DNA of 64,000 bases from Oleispirillum sp963678075 (GTDB taxonomy: Bacteria > Pseudomonadota > Alphaproteobacteria > Rhodospirillales > Rhodospirillaceae): NCBI GenBank assembly GCA_963678075.2, contig CAXXPK010000001.1, positions 1-64,000 on the forward strand. The letters run 5' to 3'. Below the pieces are notes generated by a model. The model saw only the letters and a list, made by a program, of their open reading frames with translations. It was not told the DNA's origin and made no database searches. Below are positions 34,278-43,842 of the stretch, in pieces (positions within the stretch are counted from its first letter, which is position 1; every line of letters begins with the position of its first letter). The position numbers and the translations under genes were made by a program.

Positions 34278-36010
34278 TCGTCGCTCTCTCCGGTTTGCCA
34301 ATCGGCCTCGGTGGGGGGCAGGGCGGATTCGGTCATCCGCACGCGGGTGATCGTGGTGCCGGGGAAGGTTTCGATCACCGCGCGCACCAGCGGATGCTGC
34401 GCGGCTTCCGCCTCGCGGCGGCGTTCCGCCTCTTCCGTCTGCTGGCGCAGGGTGGGGGCGCCGTCTTCGTCGGGATCGGCGATCACCGTCCAGTGGCGTT
34501 GGGTCAGCGCGTCCAGCTTCTGGCCGAGGCGCAGCGTGACATCGTGGCTCATCCCGGCGGCGGGGCGAAAGACCAACCGTCCGGGTTCATAGGAAATCAG
34601 GTGCACGTCCTGGTGCAGCGCAGCGGCCAGCAGGCCTTCGCGCTGTTCGCTCAAGAATCCGACCAGGGCTTCGAAAGTGGCGGGCAGGATCACCGCGCTG
34701 GCGGTCGGCTGCGGCAGGGGCTGCGGCGGACCGGCATCGCCCACCGCCATGCGGTTGCCCGAACCGCCACCCGAACCGCCGCCGGCGGGGGTGGCGGGGG
34801 CCGGGCCGCGTGCGGCCAGGGTCTTGATCGCGTCGCCGGGGGTTGGCAGATCCTGCGCATAGATCAGGCGGATCAGCACCATTTCGGTGGCATGCAGGGG
34901 GTGCGGCGCGAAGCGGATTTCCTCCAGCCCCTTCAACAGAATCTGCCAGGCGCGGGTCAGGGTCGCCATGGACAGGGTCTCGGCCATGGTCTTGCCGCGC
35001 ACCCGTTCGGCCTCGGGCAGGGTCGGATCGTCGGCGGAGGCCGGGGCCACCCGCACTCGCGTTAGCCAGTGGCACAGTTCCAGCAAGTCGGCGACGATCG
35101 TCGCCGGGTCGGCGCCAAACGCGTATTGCCGCGCCAGAATGTCCAGCGCATCGACGGCGCGTCCCTTGGTCGCCGCTTCGAACAAATCGAAAATCAGGCC
35201 GCGGTCGGCCAGACCCAGCATGTCGCACACCTGGTCGGCGGCGACTTGGCCGTGGCCATGGGCGATCGCCTGATCCAGCAGCGACAGGCCGTCGCGCACC
35301 GAGCCGTCGGCGGCGCGCGCGATCAGGCGCAGGGCCTCGTCCTCGATCGTAACGCCTTCTTTGGCGGCGATCCCGGCGAAGTGGGCGGAGAGGACCTCGG
35401 CCTCTACCCGCCGCAAATCGAACCGTTGGCAGCGCGACAGCACGGTCACCGGAACCTTGCGGATTTCGGTGGTGGCGAAGATGAACTTCACATGCTCCGG
35501 CGGTTCCTCCAGCGTCTTCAACAGGGCGTTGAAGGCGGCGGTGGACAGCATGTGGACTTCGTCGATGATGTAGATCTTGGCGCGGGCCGAGGTCGGGCGG
35601 TAACGCACGCCCTCCAGGATTTCGCGGATGTCGCCGACGCCGGTGCGGCTGGCGGCGTCCATCTCCAGAACATCGACGTGGCGGTCCTCGGCGATGGCGC
35701 GGCAATTCGGGCAAACCCCGCAGGGTTCGGCGGTGGGCTGGGTCAGGGTGCCGTCGGCGCCGGTGCAGGTGAAGGCGCGGGCGATGATTCGCGCCGTCGT
35801 CGTCTTGCCGATGCCGCTCACCCCGGTCAGGATGTAGGCGGAGGCCAGCCGCCCCGAGGAAATCGCGTTGCGCAGGGTGCGAACCAGGGCTTCCTGGCCG
35901 ATCAGATCCTCGAAACACGTGGGGCGGTACTTGCGGGCGAGCACGCGATACGGCTCGGCCTTCGCTTCGGAGGGGGTGTTGGTCGGTTGCTGCGAGGGAG
36001 TATCGGTCAC
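34274..36010 (-). CDS. dnaX: DNA polymerase III subunit gamma/tau
   Basis: Clamp-loader ATPase of the replicative polymerase, 578 residues. No ATG fits; GTG at 36010 starts VTDTPSQQPTNTPSEAKAEP, after which homology begins at YRVLARKYRPTCFEDLIGQE. Walker A is GVSGIGKTTTARI, the zinc site CGVCPNCRAI, Walker B IIDEVHMLS and the arginine finger LSRCQRFDLR. Domain III and the tau-specific C-terminus (a Gly/Pro-rich linker, then FEALVGFLSEQREGLLAA) are present. I see no slippery A-run for a gamma form. The frame remains open well upstream but overlaps the SRP RNA gene, so it cannot be coding there. Confidence 0.94.
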   Translation of the reverse strand: MTDTPSQQPTNTPSEAKAEPYRVLARKYRPTCFEDLIGQEALVRTLRNAISSGRLASAYILTGVSGIGKTTTARIIARAFTCTGADGTLTQPTAEPCGVCPNCRAIAEDRHVDVLEMDAASRTGVGDIREILEGVRYRPTSARAKIYIIDEVHMLSTAAFNALLKTLEEPPEHVKFIFATTEIRKVPVTVLSRCQRFDLRRVEAEVLSAHFAGIAAKEGVTIEDEALRLIARAADGSVRDGLSLLDQAIAHGHGQVAADQVCDMLGLADRGLIFDLFEAATKGRAVDALDILARQYAFGADPATIVADLLELCHWLTRVRVAPASADDPTLPEAERVRGKTMAETLSMATLTRAWQILLKGLEEIRFAPHPLHATEMVLIRLIYAQDLPTPGDAIKTLAARGPAPATPAGGGSGGGSGNRMAVGDAGPPQPLPQPTASAVILPATFEALVGFLSEQREGLLAAALHQDVHLISYEPGRLVFRPAAGMSHDVTLRLGQKLDALTQRHWTVIADPDEDGAPTLRQQTEEAERRREAEAAQHPLVRAVIETFPGTTITRVRMTESALPPTEADWQTGESDE

Positions 36011-36065
36011 GCCAGACCCCGTCTGATCGCCGCGCCCGGCATCGGACGCCCGGCGGAAAGAGGGA

Positions 36066-36160
36066 GAGACTGGCGGCGACCCAAGCCGGAAATCGTTACG
36101 GCTGCTTCCTTCCGGACCTGACCGGGTTGGCGACGGGCCTGCCCGCCACCAGCCTCCGCC
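36066..36160 (-). ncRNA. ffs: Signal recognition particle RNA (4.5S type)
   Basis: Minus strand carries GGTCAGGTCCGGAAGGAAGC followed by AGCCGTAACG, the near-invariant GGAA-tetraloop domain of bacterial SRP RNA that binds Ffh and FtsY. The flanks pair as a long hairpin: GGCTGGTGGCGGG with TCGCCGCCAGTC. Length about 95 nt fits the small bacterial form. Position immediately upstream of dnaX is usual in alphaproteobacteria. Ends are estimated from the pairing. Confidence 0.93.
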
Positions 36161-36163
36161 CCA

Positions 36164-36192
36164 TATATCGGCGGTTTTGCCGACGGACGCAA
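36164..36192 (-). promoter_or_regulatory. Probable sigma-70 promoter of ffs
   Basis: On the minus strand TTGCGT (36192-36187) and GATATA (36169-36164) are separated by 17 bases. The -10 box ends a few bases before the start of the SRP RNA hairpin. Confidence 0.5.
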
Positions 36193-36391
36193 GCGGCAAA
36201 ACCGGACTGGGGCCAGCCCCGGACCCCGTACAGGGGCTTGGCCCATGAGGACCCATATATTTTTCGGCGCGCAGCGGCAATCAACCATCGTGCCGCGTGA
36301 AAAAAACTGTAGGAATGGGGTGCGCAAGGGGCCCGTGACCCCTCGCAAGGTTCTTACCAGCACAGGGTCAGAGGTCGGCCCCGGCCCGGTT

Positions 36392-37273
36392 TTACAGCGA
36401 CCGCTTGCGGGCGTCGAAGCGGTACGGCGGCGCCGGATAGGTGCCGAGGATGCGCAGTTTCTCGGTGAAAAACTGGAGTTCGTCGAGGGCAAGGCCGACC
36501 AGACGACTGTCGGGGTGGCCTTCGATCTCGGCGAAGAACTGCGCGGCGATGAAGTTGCCATCGACCAGATAGCTTTCCAGCTTGGTGATGTTGACGCCGT
36601 TGGTGGCGAAGCCGCCCAGCGCCTTGTACAGGGCGGCGGGGACGTTGCGCACCCGGAAGATCAGGCTGGTCACCACCGGGCCGCTGTCGGCGGCGGCGGG
36701 CATCGGCTCCCTGGCCATGATCAAAAAGCGCGTGGTGTTGGTGGCGGTGTCCTCGACATTGGTCATCAGCGATTGCAGGCCGTGGATCTCGGCGGCGAGG
36801 CTGGAGGCGATGGCGGCTTCCGCCGGATCGTTCAGGTGCGCGATCTCGGCGGCGGCGCCTGCGGTGTCGGCGGTGATCATCGGCGACAGGCCGAGTTTGC
36901 GGATCAGCTTGCGGCATTGCGCGACGGCGTGAACGTGGCTGCGCACGCGGCGGATGGTTTTCAGGGTCGCGCCCTTGACCGCCAGCAGGTGGTGGTGAAT
37001 TTCCTCGTAATGTTCGCCGACGATGTTAAGCCCGGAATTCGGCAACAGGTGATGCACGTCGGCGACGCGGCCCGCCACCGAGTTGTCAATCGGGATCATC
37101 GCCAGCTGCGCCTCGCCGTCGGAAACTGCGGCGAAGGCATCCTCGAAGGCAGTGCAGGGCAGTACGTCCATGCCCGGAAAGACGCGGGCGCAGGCGATCT
37201 GGGAGTAGGAGCCAAACTGCCCCTGAAAGGCGATCTTTCCGCCCTGGTATTTTTCCGCGACCGCTTCGTACAT
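36392..37273 (-). CDS. pheA: Prephenate dehydratase
   Basis: Converts prephenate to phenylpyruvate in phenylalanine synthesis. 293 residues from ATG 37273 (MYEAVAEKYQGGKIAFQGQF). The catalytic domain shows GSYSQIACARVFP, AMIPIDNSVAGRVAD and the active-site TNTTRFLIM; the C-terminal ACT regulatory domain begins SLIFRVRNVPAALYKALGGF and has LESYLVDGNF, the phenylalanine-binding ESY motif. Full length, no lesion. kdsB lies 13 bases upstream on the same strand, so they are likely cotranscribed. Confidence 0.94.
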   Translation of the reverse strand: MYEAVAEKYQGGKIAFQGQFGSYSQIACARVFPGMDVLPCTAFEDAFAAVSDGEAQLAMIPIDNSVAGRVADVHHLLPNSGLNIVGEHYEEIHHHLLAVKGATLKTIRRVRSHVHAVAQCRKLIRKLGLSPMITADTAGAAAEIAHLNDPAEAAIASSLAAEIHGLQSLMTNVEDTATNTTRFLIMAREPMPAAADSGPVVTSLIFRVRNVPAALYKALGGFATNGVNITKLESYLVDGNFIAAQFFAEIEGHPDSRLVGLALDELQFFTEKLRILGTYPAPPYRFDARKRSL

Positions 37274-37286
37274 GTCCGCTTTGTCC

Positions 37287-38072
37287 TTACGCTTTCGCCA
37301 GGATTTCCCGCGCGCGTTCAAGGTCCGCGGCAGTATCGACGCCCAGCGGCACGGTGTCAACGCGCACCGCCGCGATGGTTTGGCCGTGTTCCAGGGCGCG
37401 CAGCTGCTCCAGTTTCTCGCGTTTTTCCAGAACCCCCGGCGACCACGAAACGAAGCGTTCCAGCGCCTCGCGGCGATAGGCGTAAAGCCCGATGTGGTGG
37501 TACAGCGGCCCGGCGTTGGCGGGAATGGTGGAGCGGCTGAAATAAAGGGCGCGGGCGACCGGCCAGGGGTCGGGGTCGGCGGCGCCGAAACCGGCCGCCG
37601 CCTTGACCACGTTGGGGTCGGTCTTTTCTTCCTCGCGGGCGATTTCGGCGACCAGGGTGGCGATGTCATAGCCGCCCTGGGTCAGGGGTTTCAACGCGGC
37701 CCGGATCAGCGCCGGGTCGATCGTCGGCAGGTCGCCCTGCACGTTGAGGACGGCGCGGTGGTGGTGTGTCGGGTCGATTTCCATCAGCGCGGCGTGGATA
37801 CGGTCCGAGCCCGACGGCAGGTCGGGATCGGTCAGCACCGCGCGGCCGCCCGCCGCCTCGACCGCCCGTTGGACCTCGGGCTCGGAACAGGCCACCACCA
37901 CCGGGCCGACGTCGGCGGCCATGGCGCGTTCCCAAACGCGGACGATCATCGGCTTGCCCAGGATGTCGGCCAGGGGTTTGTCGGGCAGACGGGTGGATGC
38001 CATGCGCGCCGGGATCATCACGATCGGCGTCAGATCGGCCAGGGCGGCGGTGGACGGACAGGCGGCGGACAT
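37287..38072 (-). CDS. kdsB: 3-deoxy-manno-octulosonate cytidylyltransferase (CMP-KDO synthetase)
   Basis: Activates KDO with CTP for LPS inner-core synthesis. 261 residues from ATG 38072 (AAGGA eight bases ahead). Nucleotide-binding motif PIVMIPARMASTRLPDKPLA, ACSEPEVQRAVE, LPSGSDRIHAALMEID and VLNVQGDLPTIDP are all characteristic. The C-terminal part has HHIGLYAYRREALERFV and GVDTAADLERAREIL. Together with the GT9 and GT4 genes this shows LPS inner-core synthesis is retained even though outer polysaccharide genes are decaying. Intact; a longer open frame to 38156 lacks homology. Confidence 0.94.
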   Translation of the reverse strand: MSAACPSTAALADLTPIVMIPARMASTRLPDKPLADILGKPMIVRVWERAMAADVGPVVVACSEPEVQRAVEAAGGRAVLTDPDLPSGSDRIHAALMEIDPTHHHRAVLNVQGDLPTIDPALIRAALKPLTQGGYDIATLVAEIAREEEKTDPNVVKAAAGFGAADPDPWPVARALYFSRSTIPANAGPLYHHIGLYAYRREALERFVSWSPGVLEKREKLEQLRALEHGQTIAAVRVDTVPLGVDTAADLERAREILAKA

Positions 38073-38293
38073 CGGTCGATTCCTTGGGGCTGGATCGGTA
38101 GTTTCGGTACTGTAGTCGGGCATCGCGGCTTCGGCAAACGGCTTTGCCGCGAACAAGGGCTTTCCGGGCTTCGTCTGTTTCGGCGCGGTCGTGGCAATGG
38201 GGTCGGGGCTGGACCCGGCTTGGTTTTCCTTCCCCTGGCGTTTTTCCCGTCGCGTGCGAGGGTTCTTTCCCTTTTTCCGGCGCGGAGCGGGTC

Positions 38294-39626
38294 GTGACGT
38301 TTCCCTGGTCGTCCATCGTTTCCCATGTGCGGGAACTGTTGCGTCTGGCGTTGCCGACCGTGGTGATGCGCAGCGGCGGCCTGGTCATGCTGATGATCGA
38401 CATCATCATGCTGGGGCATGCGTCATCGCGCGAACTGGCTTTCTACAGCTTGGCGCAGGGGCCGGTTTCGACGCTGCTGTTGACCGCGTTGGGGCTGGGG
38501 ATGGGAACCCTGGTGGTGACCGCGCAATTGCACGGCGCGGGGCTGGACGCGCGTTGCGGCGGGGTCTGGCGGCGTTCCATCCCCTACAGTCTGGGAATCG
38601 GTTGGTGGTGGTGGTCCTGTGCGCCGCCGGTCCGGCGCCGTTTTGTTGGATGGGGCAGGACGATGCTCTGGTGACGGGCGCGGCCAAGGTGATGTGGGTG
38701 CTGGGGCTGGGCATTCCCGAGTACCTGGGGTACCTCGCCGCCGCCTATTTCCTGGAGGGCTTGAAGCGTCCGTGGCCCGGAACCTGGCTGATGGTCGCCG
38801 CCAACCTGTTGAACGTTGCCTTGAACACCTGGTGGATTCCCGATCATGGCGCGGTCGGCGCGGCGTGGGCGACCACCGCCGCGCGTTGGGGGTTGTGTCT
38901 GGTGGCGGCGGCCTAGGTGTGGGGGATGCGCGACCACGACCGTTTCGGTGTGCGGTGGGCCGGGCCGCGCGATCGTGTCGGTTGGGGGTTGCAGCGGCGC
39001 CTTGGCTATGTGGTGGGGCCAGCATCGGGGTCGAGGCCTTCGCATTTTCCTCGCTCAACGTGATGGCCGGGTGGTTCGGCGCGGCATCGCTGGCCGCTTA
39101 TGCGGTCGGGATCAATCTGCAGGGCATGATCTTCATGATTTCGCTGGGGGTGGGGGCCGCCACCAGCGTGCGGGTCGGCCATGCCTTCGGTCGTGGTGAT
39201 TCGCGCGATGCCGAGGTGGCGGGTTGGACCGGTTTGGCCCTCAACACGGCGTTGGCGGCGCCGATCGTCTTCGCTTTCGTGTCGTGGCCGACCGCCTTTG
39301 TCGCGATTTACAGCAATGACCCGGAGGTCCTGGCGGTGGCCGGGATTCTGGTGGCGTGGATCGCCTTGATCCTGCCCTTCGACGGCGCGCAGGCGGTGAT
39401 GTCGAATGCCTTGCGCGGTCGTGGCGAGGCCTGGGCGCCGATGCGGTTACAGGCGTGCGCCTATCTTTTGGTGATGGTGCCCTGCGCCTGGGTGTTTTCG
39501 AGCCGGATGGGGCAGGGGGCGGGCGGTTTGTTCGCGGCGATCGCGGCGGGCAGCATGGTGTCCGCCGTGTTGTTGTCGGCGCGCTTCCGGTGGTTGGCGC
39601 GGCGCGATTGTGCTAAGACGGGTTAG
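38294..39626 (+). pseudogene. MATE-family efflux transporter, frameshifts and an amber codon
   Basis: Multidrug and toxin extrusion type antiporter with 12 membrane segments in intact relatives. GTG 38294 starts VTFPWSSIVSHVRELLRLAL, continuing LPTVVMRSGGLVMLMIDIIM. Near 38610 the frame shifts (LVTGAAKVMWVLGLGIPEYL). A TAG at 38914-38916 follows WGLCLVAAA, with a plausible native continuation (VWGMRDHDRFGVRW) right after it. A further shift near 39020 leads to the C-terminal half (SIGVEAFAFSSLNVMAGWFG to RRDCAKTG). Its final TAG lies in the TTAG that flanks IS-A4. Several independent lesions; not functional if correctly sequenced. Confidence 0.78.
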
Positions 39627-39638
39627 GCTCAGGACTCA

Positions 39639-39962
39639 TTAAGGTTCGATCCAGAAGAGGAGGAGTACCGCGATGATGACGGCGGCAAAGAAGATATCCG
39701 CACATCGGTCATATCGGGTGTGGATATGCCGCCAATCCTTGAGGCGAGCGAAGAGGTTCTCGATCCTATGACGCTGGCGATAGAGGGTTTTGTCGTAAGC
39801 GTACTGGGTTTTGCGATGACGCATTGGCGGGATGCATGTAGCGATCCCTCGCTGTGTCAAAGCCTCTCGAAGGGGATCACCGTCATAGCCCTTGTCGGCG
39901 ATCAGGACGTTGGCCTTGGGAAATAGGTCGAGCAACAGCATCGCGCCTTTGTGATCGCTCAT
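39639..39962 (-). CDS. IS-A4 transposase orfB
   Basis: 107 residues with the second Asp and YRQRHRIENLFARLK intact; separated from orfA by the extra base noted for the element. Confidence 0.8.
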   Translation of the reverse strand: MSDHKGAMLLLDLFPKANVLIADKGYDGDPLREALTQRGIATCIPPMRHRKTQYAYDKTLYRQRHRIENLFARLKDWRHIHTRYDRCADIFFAAVIIAVLLLFWIEP

Positions 39963-40031
39963 TTGCCCCTCGCTGGAGCAGCAGGATGAGGGGCCTTCCT
40001 TGTCCGTCGCAAACCGCATGAAGCTTGGAGT

Positions 40032-40400
40032 TCAGCCCGCCTTTTGTGCGTCCGATACATCGGGGAAGAGCCCCTTTTTATAGAGGCTCGCGGCGGTCCG
40101 ATGAGCTTTCAGGTGGGTTGCATCGATCATCAACCGGTCTGGAGGGCCAGCCTCTCCCGTCAAGGCCGCGAAGATCCGGCTGAACACCCCAAGTCGGCGC
40201 CAGCGAACGAAACGATTATAGAGGGTTTTGTGGGGGCCATAGACGGGTGGTGCATCTCGCCACCGTAAGCCGTTGCGGATCACATGAACGATGCCGCTGA
40301 TCACTCGCCGATCATCAACCCGCGGCACGCCATGCGATAGCGGGAAATGCGGCTCGGTCTTCGCCAACTGCCTCTCTGACAACCAAAACAGATCACTCAT
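40032..40400 (-). CDS. IS-A4 transposase orfA
   Basis: 122 residues from ATG 40400, first catalytic Asp in MIDATHLKAH. The frame is also open upstream into the interrupted glycosyltransferase, so a fusion could be translated from 41444. Confidence 0.8.
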   Translation of the reverse strand: MSDLFWLSERQLAKTEPHFPLSHGVPRVDDRRVISGIVHVIRNGLRWRDAPPVYGPHKTLYNRFVRWRRLGVFSRIFAALTGEAGPPDRLMIDATHLKAHRTAASLYKKGLFPDVSDAQKAG

Positions 40401-40471
40401 GGATGGGGTCCTCCCTCCCATGAGTGAATCAGCCGCCGATCTGCCTGGCAATAATTTAATGGGTCCTGAAC

Positions 40472-41444
40472 CTAGAGCGATCTTTGGCACACCGGCCAGA
40501 ACCGCCGCGAGACCGGCATGGACGTTAACGTCATCCAGCCACGTGTGCACGATCTCGGGGCGTTGATCCCGGAACACTCGCAGGAAACTCAGCACCAGAT
40601 CGCTGTGTCCGCCGCAGGCCATCAGGTGCTTGCGGATCAGTTTGGCCTGCCTTTCCTCCTCGTGGTGCGGTCTAGCCGTTTCCCCCGCGCTCTCCAGAAA
40701 AAGGCACGGCACCTCCGCACGAACCAAATCGTCGTGGAAAAAATCGTTGGGTGGCGCCATCGGCCGTTCATGAACTAGGATGACGTCGGCGATGCCGTGT
40801 GCCCTGAGCCCGAGAATGGTGTTGACGACTTGACGTTCGCTGCCGCCGGGGCCGAGCGATCCTACGGCAAAGACGATTCGTCCAGGACAGGTCGCATGCG
40901 AATCCGCCTTGACCTTCAGTGTTGCGTCTTGCAACGGGTGTAAAAATCGCTGGATCAGGGCCTCGATGATCGGGACTAACTGGCTTCGGCCAAAGCGATA
41001 GATCAGGGACTTCCACGCCTCCTGAAGCAGGAGAGTCTTCATGCCAATTGTGAAGACACCAAGACAGGCGTCATGGAAGCGAACCGTCTTGACGCCGCCG
41101 CGCCATGCCGCATAGGCCGCACGAGACCCAAGGTTCCACTGTCCCCCCGCCGCGAAGTGGTACACCGAGGGTCCCATCTTGCGGGGCAGGTGAACCTGTT
41201 CCGACGCTTGTTCGTGCCATCCAAGACGGCCCTGATGGCGGTTTCGCAGTGAGTTACTTGCCCTTGAAAGGATTATGCTTTCCACCCTGGCGAGCGTCAT
41301 CAGTTTGTCGACCAGGGCGTCGTCGGCATCCGCGCCAAGAATCACGGTAATGGAATGTCCAGATTTTTCAATCTGGTCTGTGAGCAGGGCGGAAATGTCG
41401 TCTGACGCGGGGTCGAACAGTTTCCGCAAGGCATCGGAATTCAT
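40472..41444 (-). pseudogene. Glycosyltransferase (GT-B fold), truncated by IS-A4
   Basis: Begins at ATG 41444, overlapping the wecB stop. About 200 residues of poorly recognised N-terminal sequence (LRKLFDPASDDISALLTDQI and on) precede FAVGSLGPGGSERQVVNTIL, the standard acceptor-domain start of GT4 enzymes, then RPEIVHTWLDDVNVHAGLAA. At VPKIAL the frame runs into IS-A4. The donor-binding domain is missing and is not on the other side of the element, which instead borders the MATE gene, so a deletion between the two genes is implied. Last gene of the asnB-GT-wecB-GT operon. Confidence 0.7.
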
Positions 41445-42541
41445 CGCGCCCCCTTTTCGATGTGGGTGCGCAGGTTTTGGGCCACCCGGGAGGCCGCATG
41501 TCCATCCCACAGGGGGATGACATGGCGGCAGCGGTCGGCGGTAAGCACGACCGGGGCCACTTTTCCGATATCCTTAGCCAGGATCAGGCGGTTGGTCCCC
41601 AGGCTCAGTGTGATCGGGCGTTCCGTCGTGTCGCGAACCGTCAGGCAGGGGACCCCCAGATAGGACGTTTCCTCTTGCACCCCGCCGGAGTCCGTGACCG
41701 CGACGCCGCAGGCCTCGACAAGGCTCATGAAGTCAACATAGCCCAAAGGGTCGAGAAGTCGCACCCTGGCTTGGAGCAGCCGGTTCCACAACCCCGTTTC
41801 ATCCAGCCGCTTTCGGGTTCTTGGGTGAACGGGGAAGACAACCGGGATGTCCCGCGACAGAGCCTCGAGTTGGCCGACCAAGTCGGATAGAACCCGCGCG
41901 TCGTCGACGTTGGAGGGGCGGTGCAGGGTAACGAGAACGTACCCCATCTGCCGTAAGCCCAGTCGCTGCGGCAGATCGGCATTGCGAATGCGTTTTTCCA
42001 GGGAGCAAAACGCGTCAATCATGACGTTGCCGACCCGACAAATGCGTTCCGCGGGAATGCCTTCGCATTCTAGGTTGGCATCGGCGTCGGGGGAGGGCGT
42101 CCACAAAAGATCCGAGATCGCATCCACCGCCAATCGGTTGATTTCCTCGGGCATGGTGCGATCGCCGCTGCGCAATCCGGCCTCCAGGTGGGCGACTGGG
42201 ATTTGCAGTTTCTTCGCCGCCAGACATGCCGCCAGCGTCGAGTTGACATCCCCAGCCACGATCGTCCAGTCGGGGCGGGAGAAAAGGCAGAGGTCCTCGT
42301 AGGCCGTCAGTACTGCTGCGGTTTGCCGCGCGTGGGTGTCGTCCTGCGCGTTCAGATGATAATGCGGAGTGGGCAGTCCGAGGTCGTGCAGGAAGATATC
42401 GGACATCTCTGCGCTATGGTGCTGGCCGGTATGGACGATAATGGGGTCGGCCTAATCGGTCCGGATCAGCTCGTGATAGATCGGTCCGGTCTTCATGAAG
42501 TTCGGTCGAGACCCCGCGATCAGATGAATCCGTGTTTTCAT
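41441..42541 (-). pseudogene. wecB: UDP-N-acetylglucosamine 2-epimerase (non-hydrolysing) with amber codon 30
   Basis: Makes UDP-ManNAc for surface polysaccharide. The native start is ATG 42541 (MKTRIHLIAGSRPNFMKTGP), overlapping the preceding gene's TGA. Codon 30 is TAG (42454-42452) in LIRTD-stop-ADPIIVHTGQH; the frame is otherwise open to 41441. Conserved blocks: WTIVAGDVNSTLAACLAA, AHLEAGLRSGDRTMPEEINR, VTLHRPSNVDD and VTDSGGVQEETSYLGVPCLT. A start at ATG 42406 would give a 321-residue protein lacking the N-terminal nucleotide-binding strand. Single substitution, so possibly a recent loss. Confidence 0.85.
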
Positions 42542-43081
42542 TGGTCCCGCTTTCGATTGCCGATCACCGTGTGCAGCACCGCTTCGAACTCCGTCGTCGT
42601 TCGTTCGATATGGAAGGATGCGGCCGTTCTCTCATCGGGAAGCGGGCAGGCCGTTTCGCCCCTTCGCCAACGGTCGAATGCGCCACGCAGATACGCCGCG
42701 ATCGTCGCCGGGGCGTTCGGTTCGACGGTCGGACACCCCAGCGCGCGAAGAGCCTCGGCCGGGGCTCCCGCCGCCGGGGTCAGCCCCAGGATCGAACGGC
42801 GCAGCATAAGGTAGTCGACGATCTTGCTGGGCAGGAAAACATTCTTCGCCGCCGGTGCGTCCATCAACAACAGCAGGTCGGCGTTCCGTGCGATGCCCAG
42901 GCTTTCCAGATATCCCGCCTTGCCGCTAAATGTGACGATGTCGTCTACCCCCAGGTCTGAGGCCATGCGCGCATATTTTTCATCGGCATGACCCACGAAC
43001 GTGACTCTAGGTTCAGGACCCATTAAATTATTGTCAGGCAGATCGGCTGCTGATTCACTCATGGGAGGGAGGACCCCATCC

Positions 43082-43450
43082 ACGAGTGATCTGTTTTGGT
43101 TGTCAGAGAGGCAGTTGGTGAAGACCGAGCCGCATTTCCCGCTATCGCATGGCGTGCTGCGGGTTGATGATCGGCGAGTGATCAGCGGCATCGTTCATGT
43201 GATCCGCAACGGCTTACGGTGGCGAGATGCACCACCCGTCCATGGCCCCCACAAAACCCTCTATAATCGTTTCGTTCGCTGGCGCCGACTTGGGGTGTTC
43301 AGCCGGATCTTCGCGGCCTTGACGGGAGAGGCTGGCCCTCCAGACCGGTTGATGATCGATGCAACCCACCTGAAAGCTCATCGGACCGCCGTGAGCCTCT
43401 ATAAAAAGGGGCTCTTCCCCGATGTATCGGACGCACAAAAGGCGGGCTGA
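43082..43450 (+). pseudogene. IS-A5 transposase orfA with ACG in place of the start codon
   Basis: Same 122-codon frame as the other orfA copies, but the first codon is ACG. Internal sequence is intact (MIDATHLKAH). Confidence 0.75.
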
Positions 43451-43518
43451 ACTCCAAGCTTCATGCGGTTTGCGATGGACAAGGAAGGCCCCTCATCCTG
43501 CTGCTCAGCGAGGGGTAA

Positions 43519-43842
43519 ATGAGCGATCACAAAGGCGCGATGCTGTTGCTCGACCCATTTCCCAAGGCCAACGTCCTGATCGCCGACAAGGGCTATGACG
43601 GTGATCCTCTTCGAGAGGCTTTGACACAGCGAGGGATCGCTACATGCATCCCGCCAATGCGTCATCGCAAAACCCAGCACGCTTACGACAAAATCCTCTA
43701 TCGCCAGCGTCATAGGATCGAGAACCTCTTCGCTCGCCTCAAGGATTGGCGGTGTATCCACACCCGATATGACCGATGCGCGGATATCTTCTTTGCCGCC
43801 GTCATCCTCGCGGTACTCCTCCTCTTCTGGATCGAACCTTAA
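43519..43842 (+). CDS. IS-A5 transposase orfB
   Basis: 107 residues, with substitutions such as KTQHAYDKILYRQRHR relative to the consensus, but the catalytic Asp and Glu signatures are kept. Confidence 0.8.
   Translation: MSDHKGAMLLLDPFPKANVLIADKGYDGDPLREALTQRGIATCIPPMRHRKTQHAYDKILYRQRHRIENLFARLKDWRCIHTRYDRCADIFFAAVILAVLLLFWIEP

Larger units (their letters stand above)
39627..40471 (-). mobile_element. IS-A4: complete IS-A copy with one extra base in orfB leader
   Basis: 845 bp; ends GCTCAGGACTCATTAA and, read inward, GTTCAGGACCCATTAA. Flanks TTAG (39623-39626, containing the MATE stop codon) and CTAG (40472-40475). One base is inserted (CTGGAGCAGC versus CTGAGCAGC) just ahead of orfB, so the orfA-orfB frameshift fusion is out of frame and this copy is probably inactive. 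Confidence 0.9.

Noticed and set aside
34274..36010. Programmed frameshift producing a gamma form of DnaX
   Set aside because: I see no A-rich slippery heptamer followed by a stop in the -1 frame at the position expected for a gamma product.
36011..36280. Extended N-terminus of DnaX
   Set aside because: The open frame upstream of GTG 36010 overlaps the SRP RNA gene and shows no homology to DnaX.
41105..41520. Short plus-strand frames opposite the glycosyltransferase genes
   Set aside because: No ribosome-binding sites or homology; antisense of well-supported genes.
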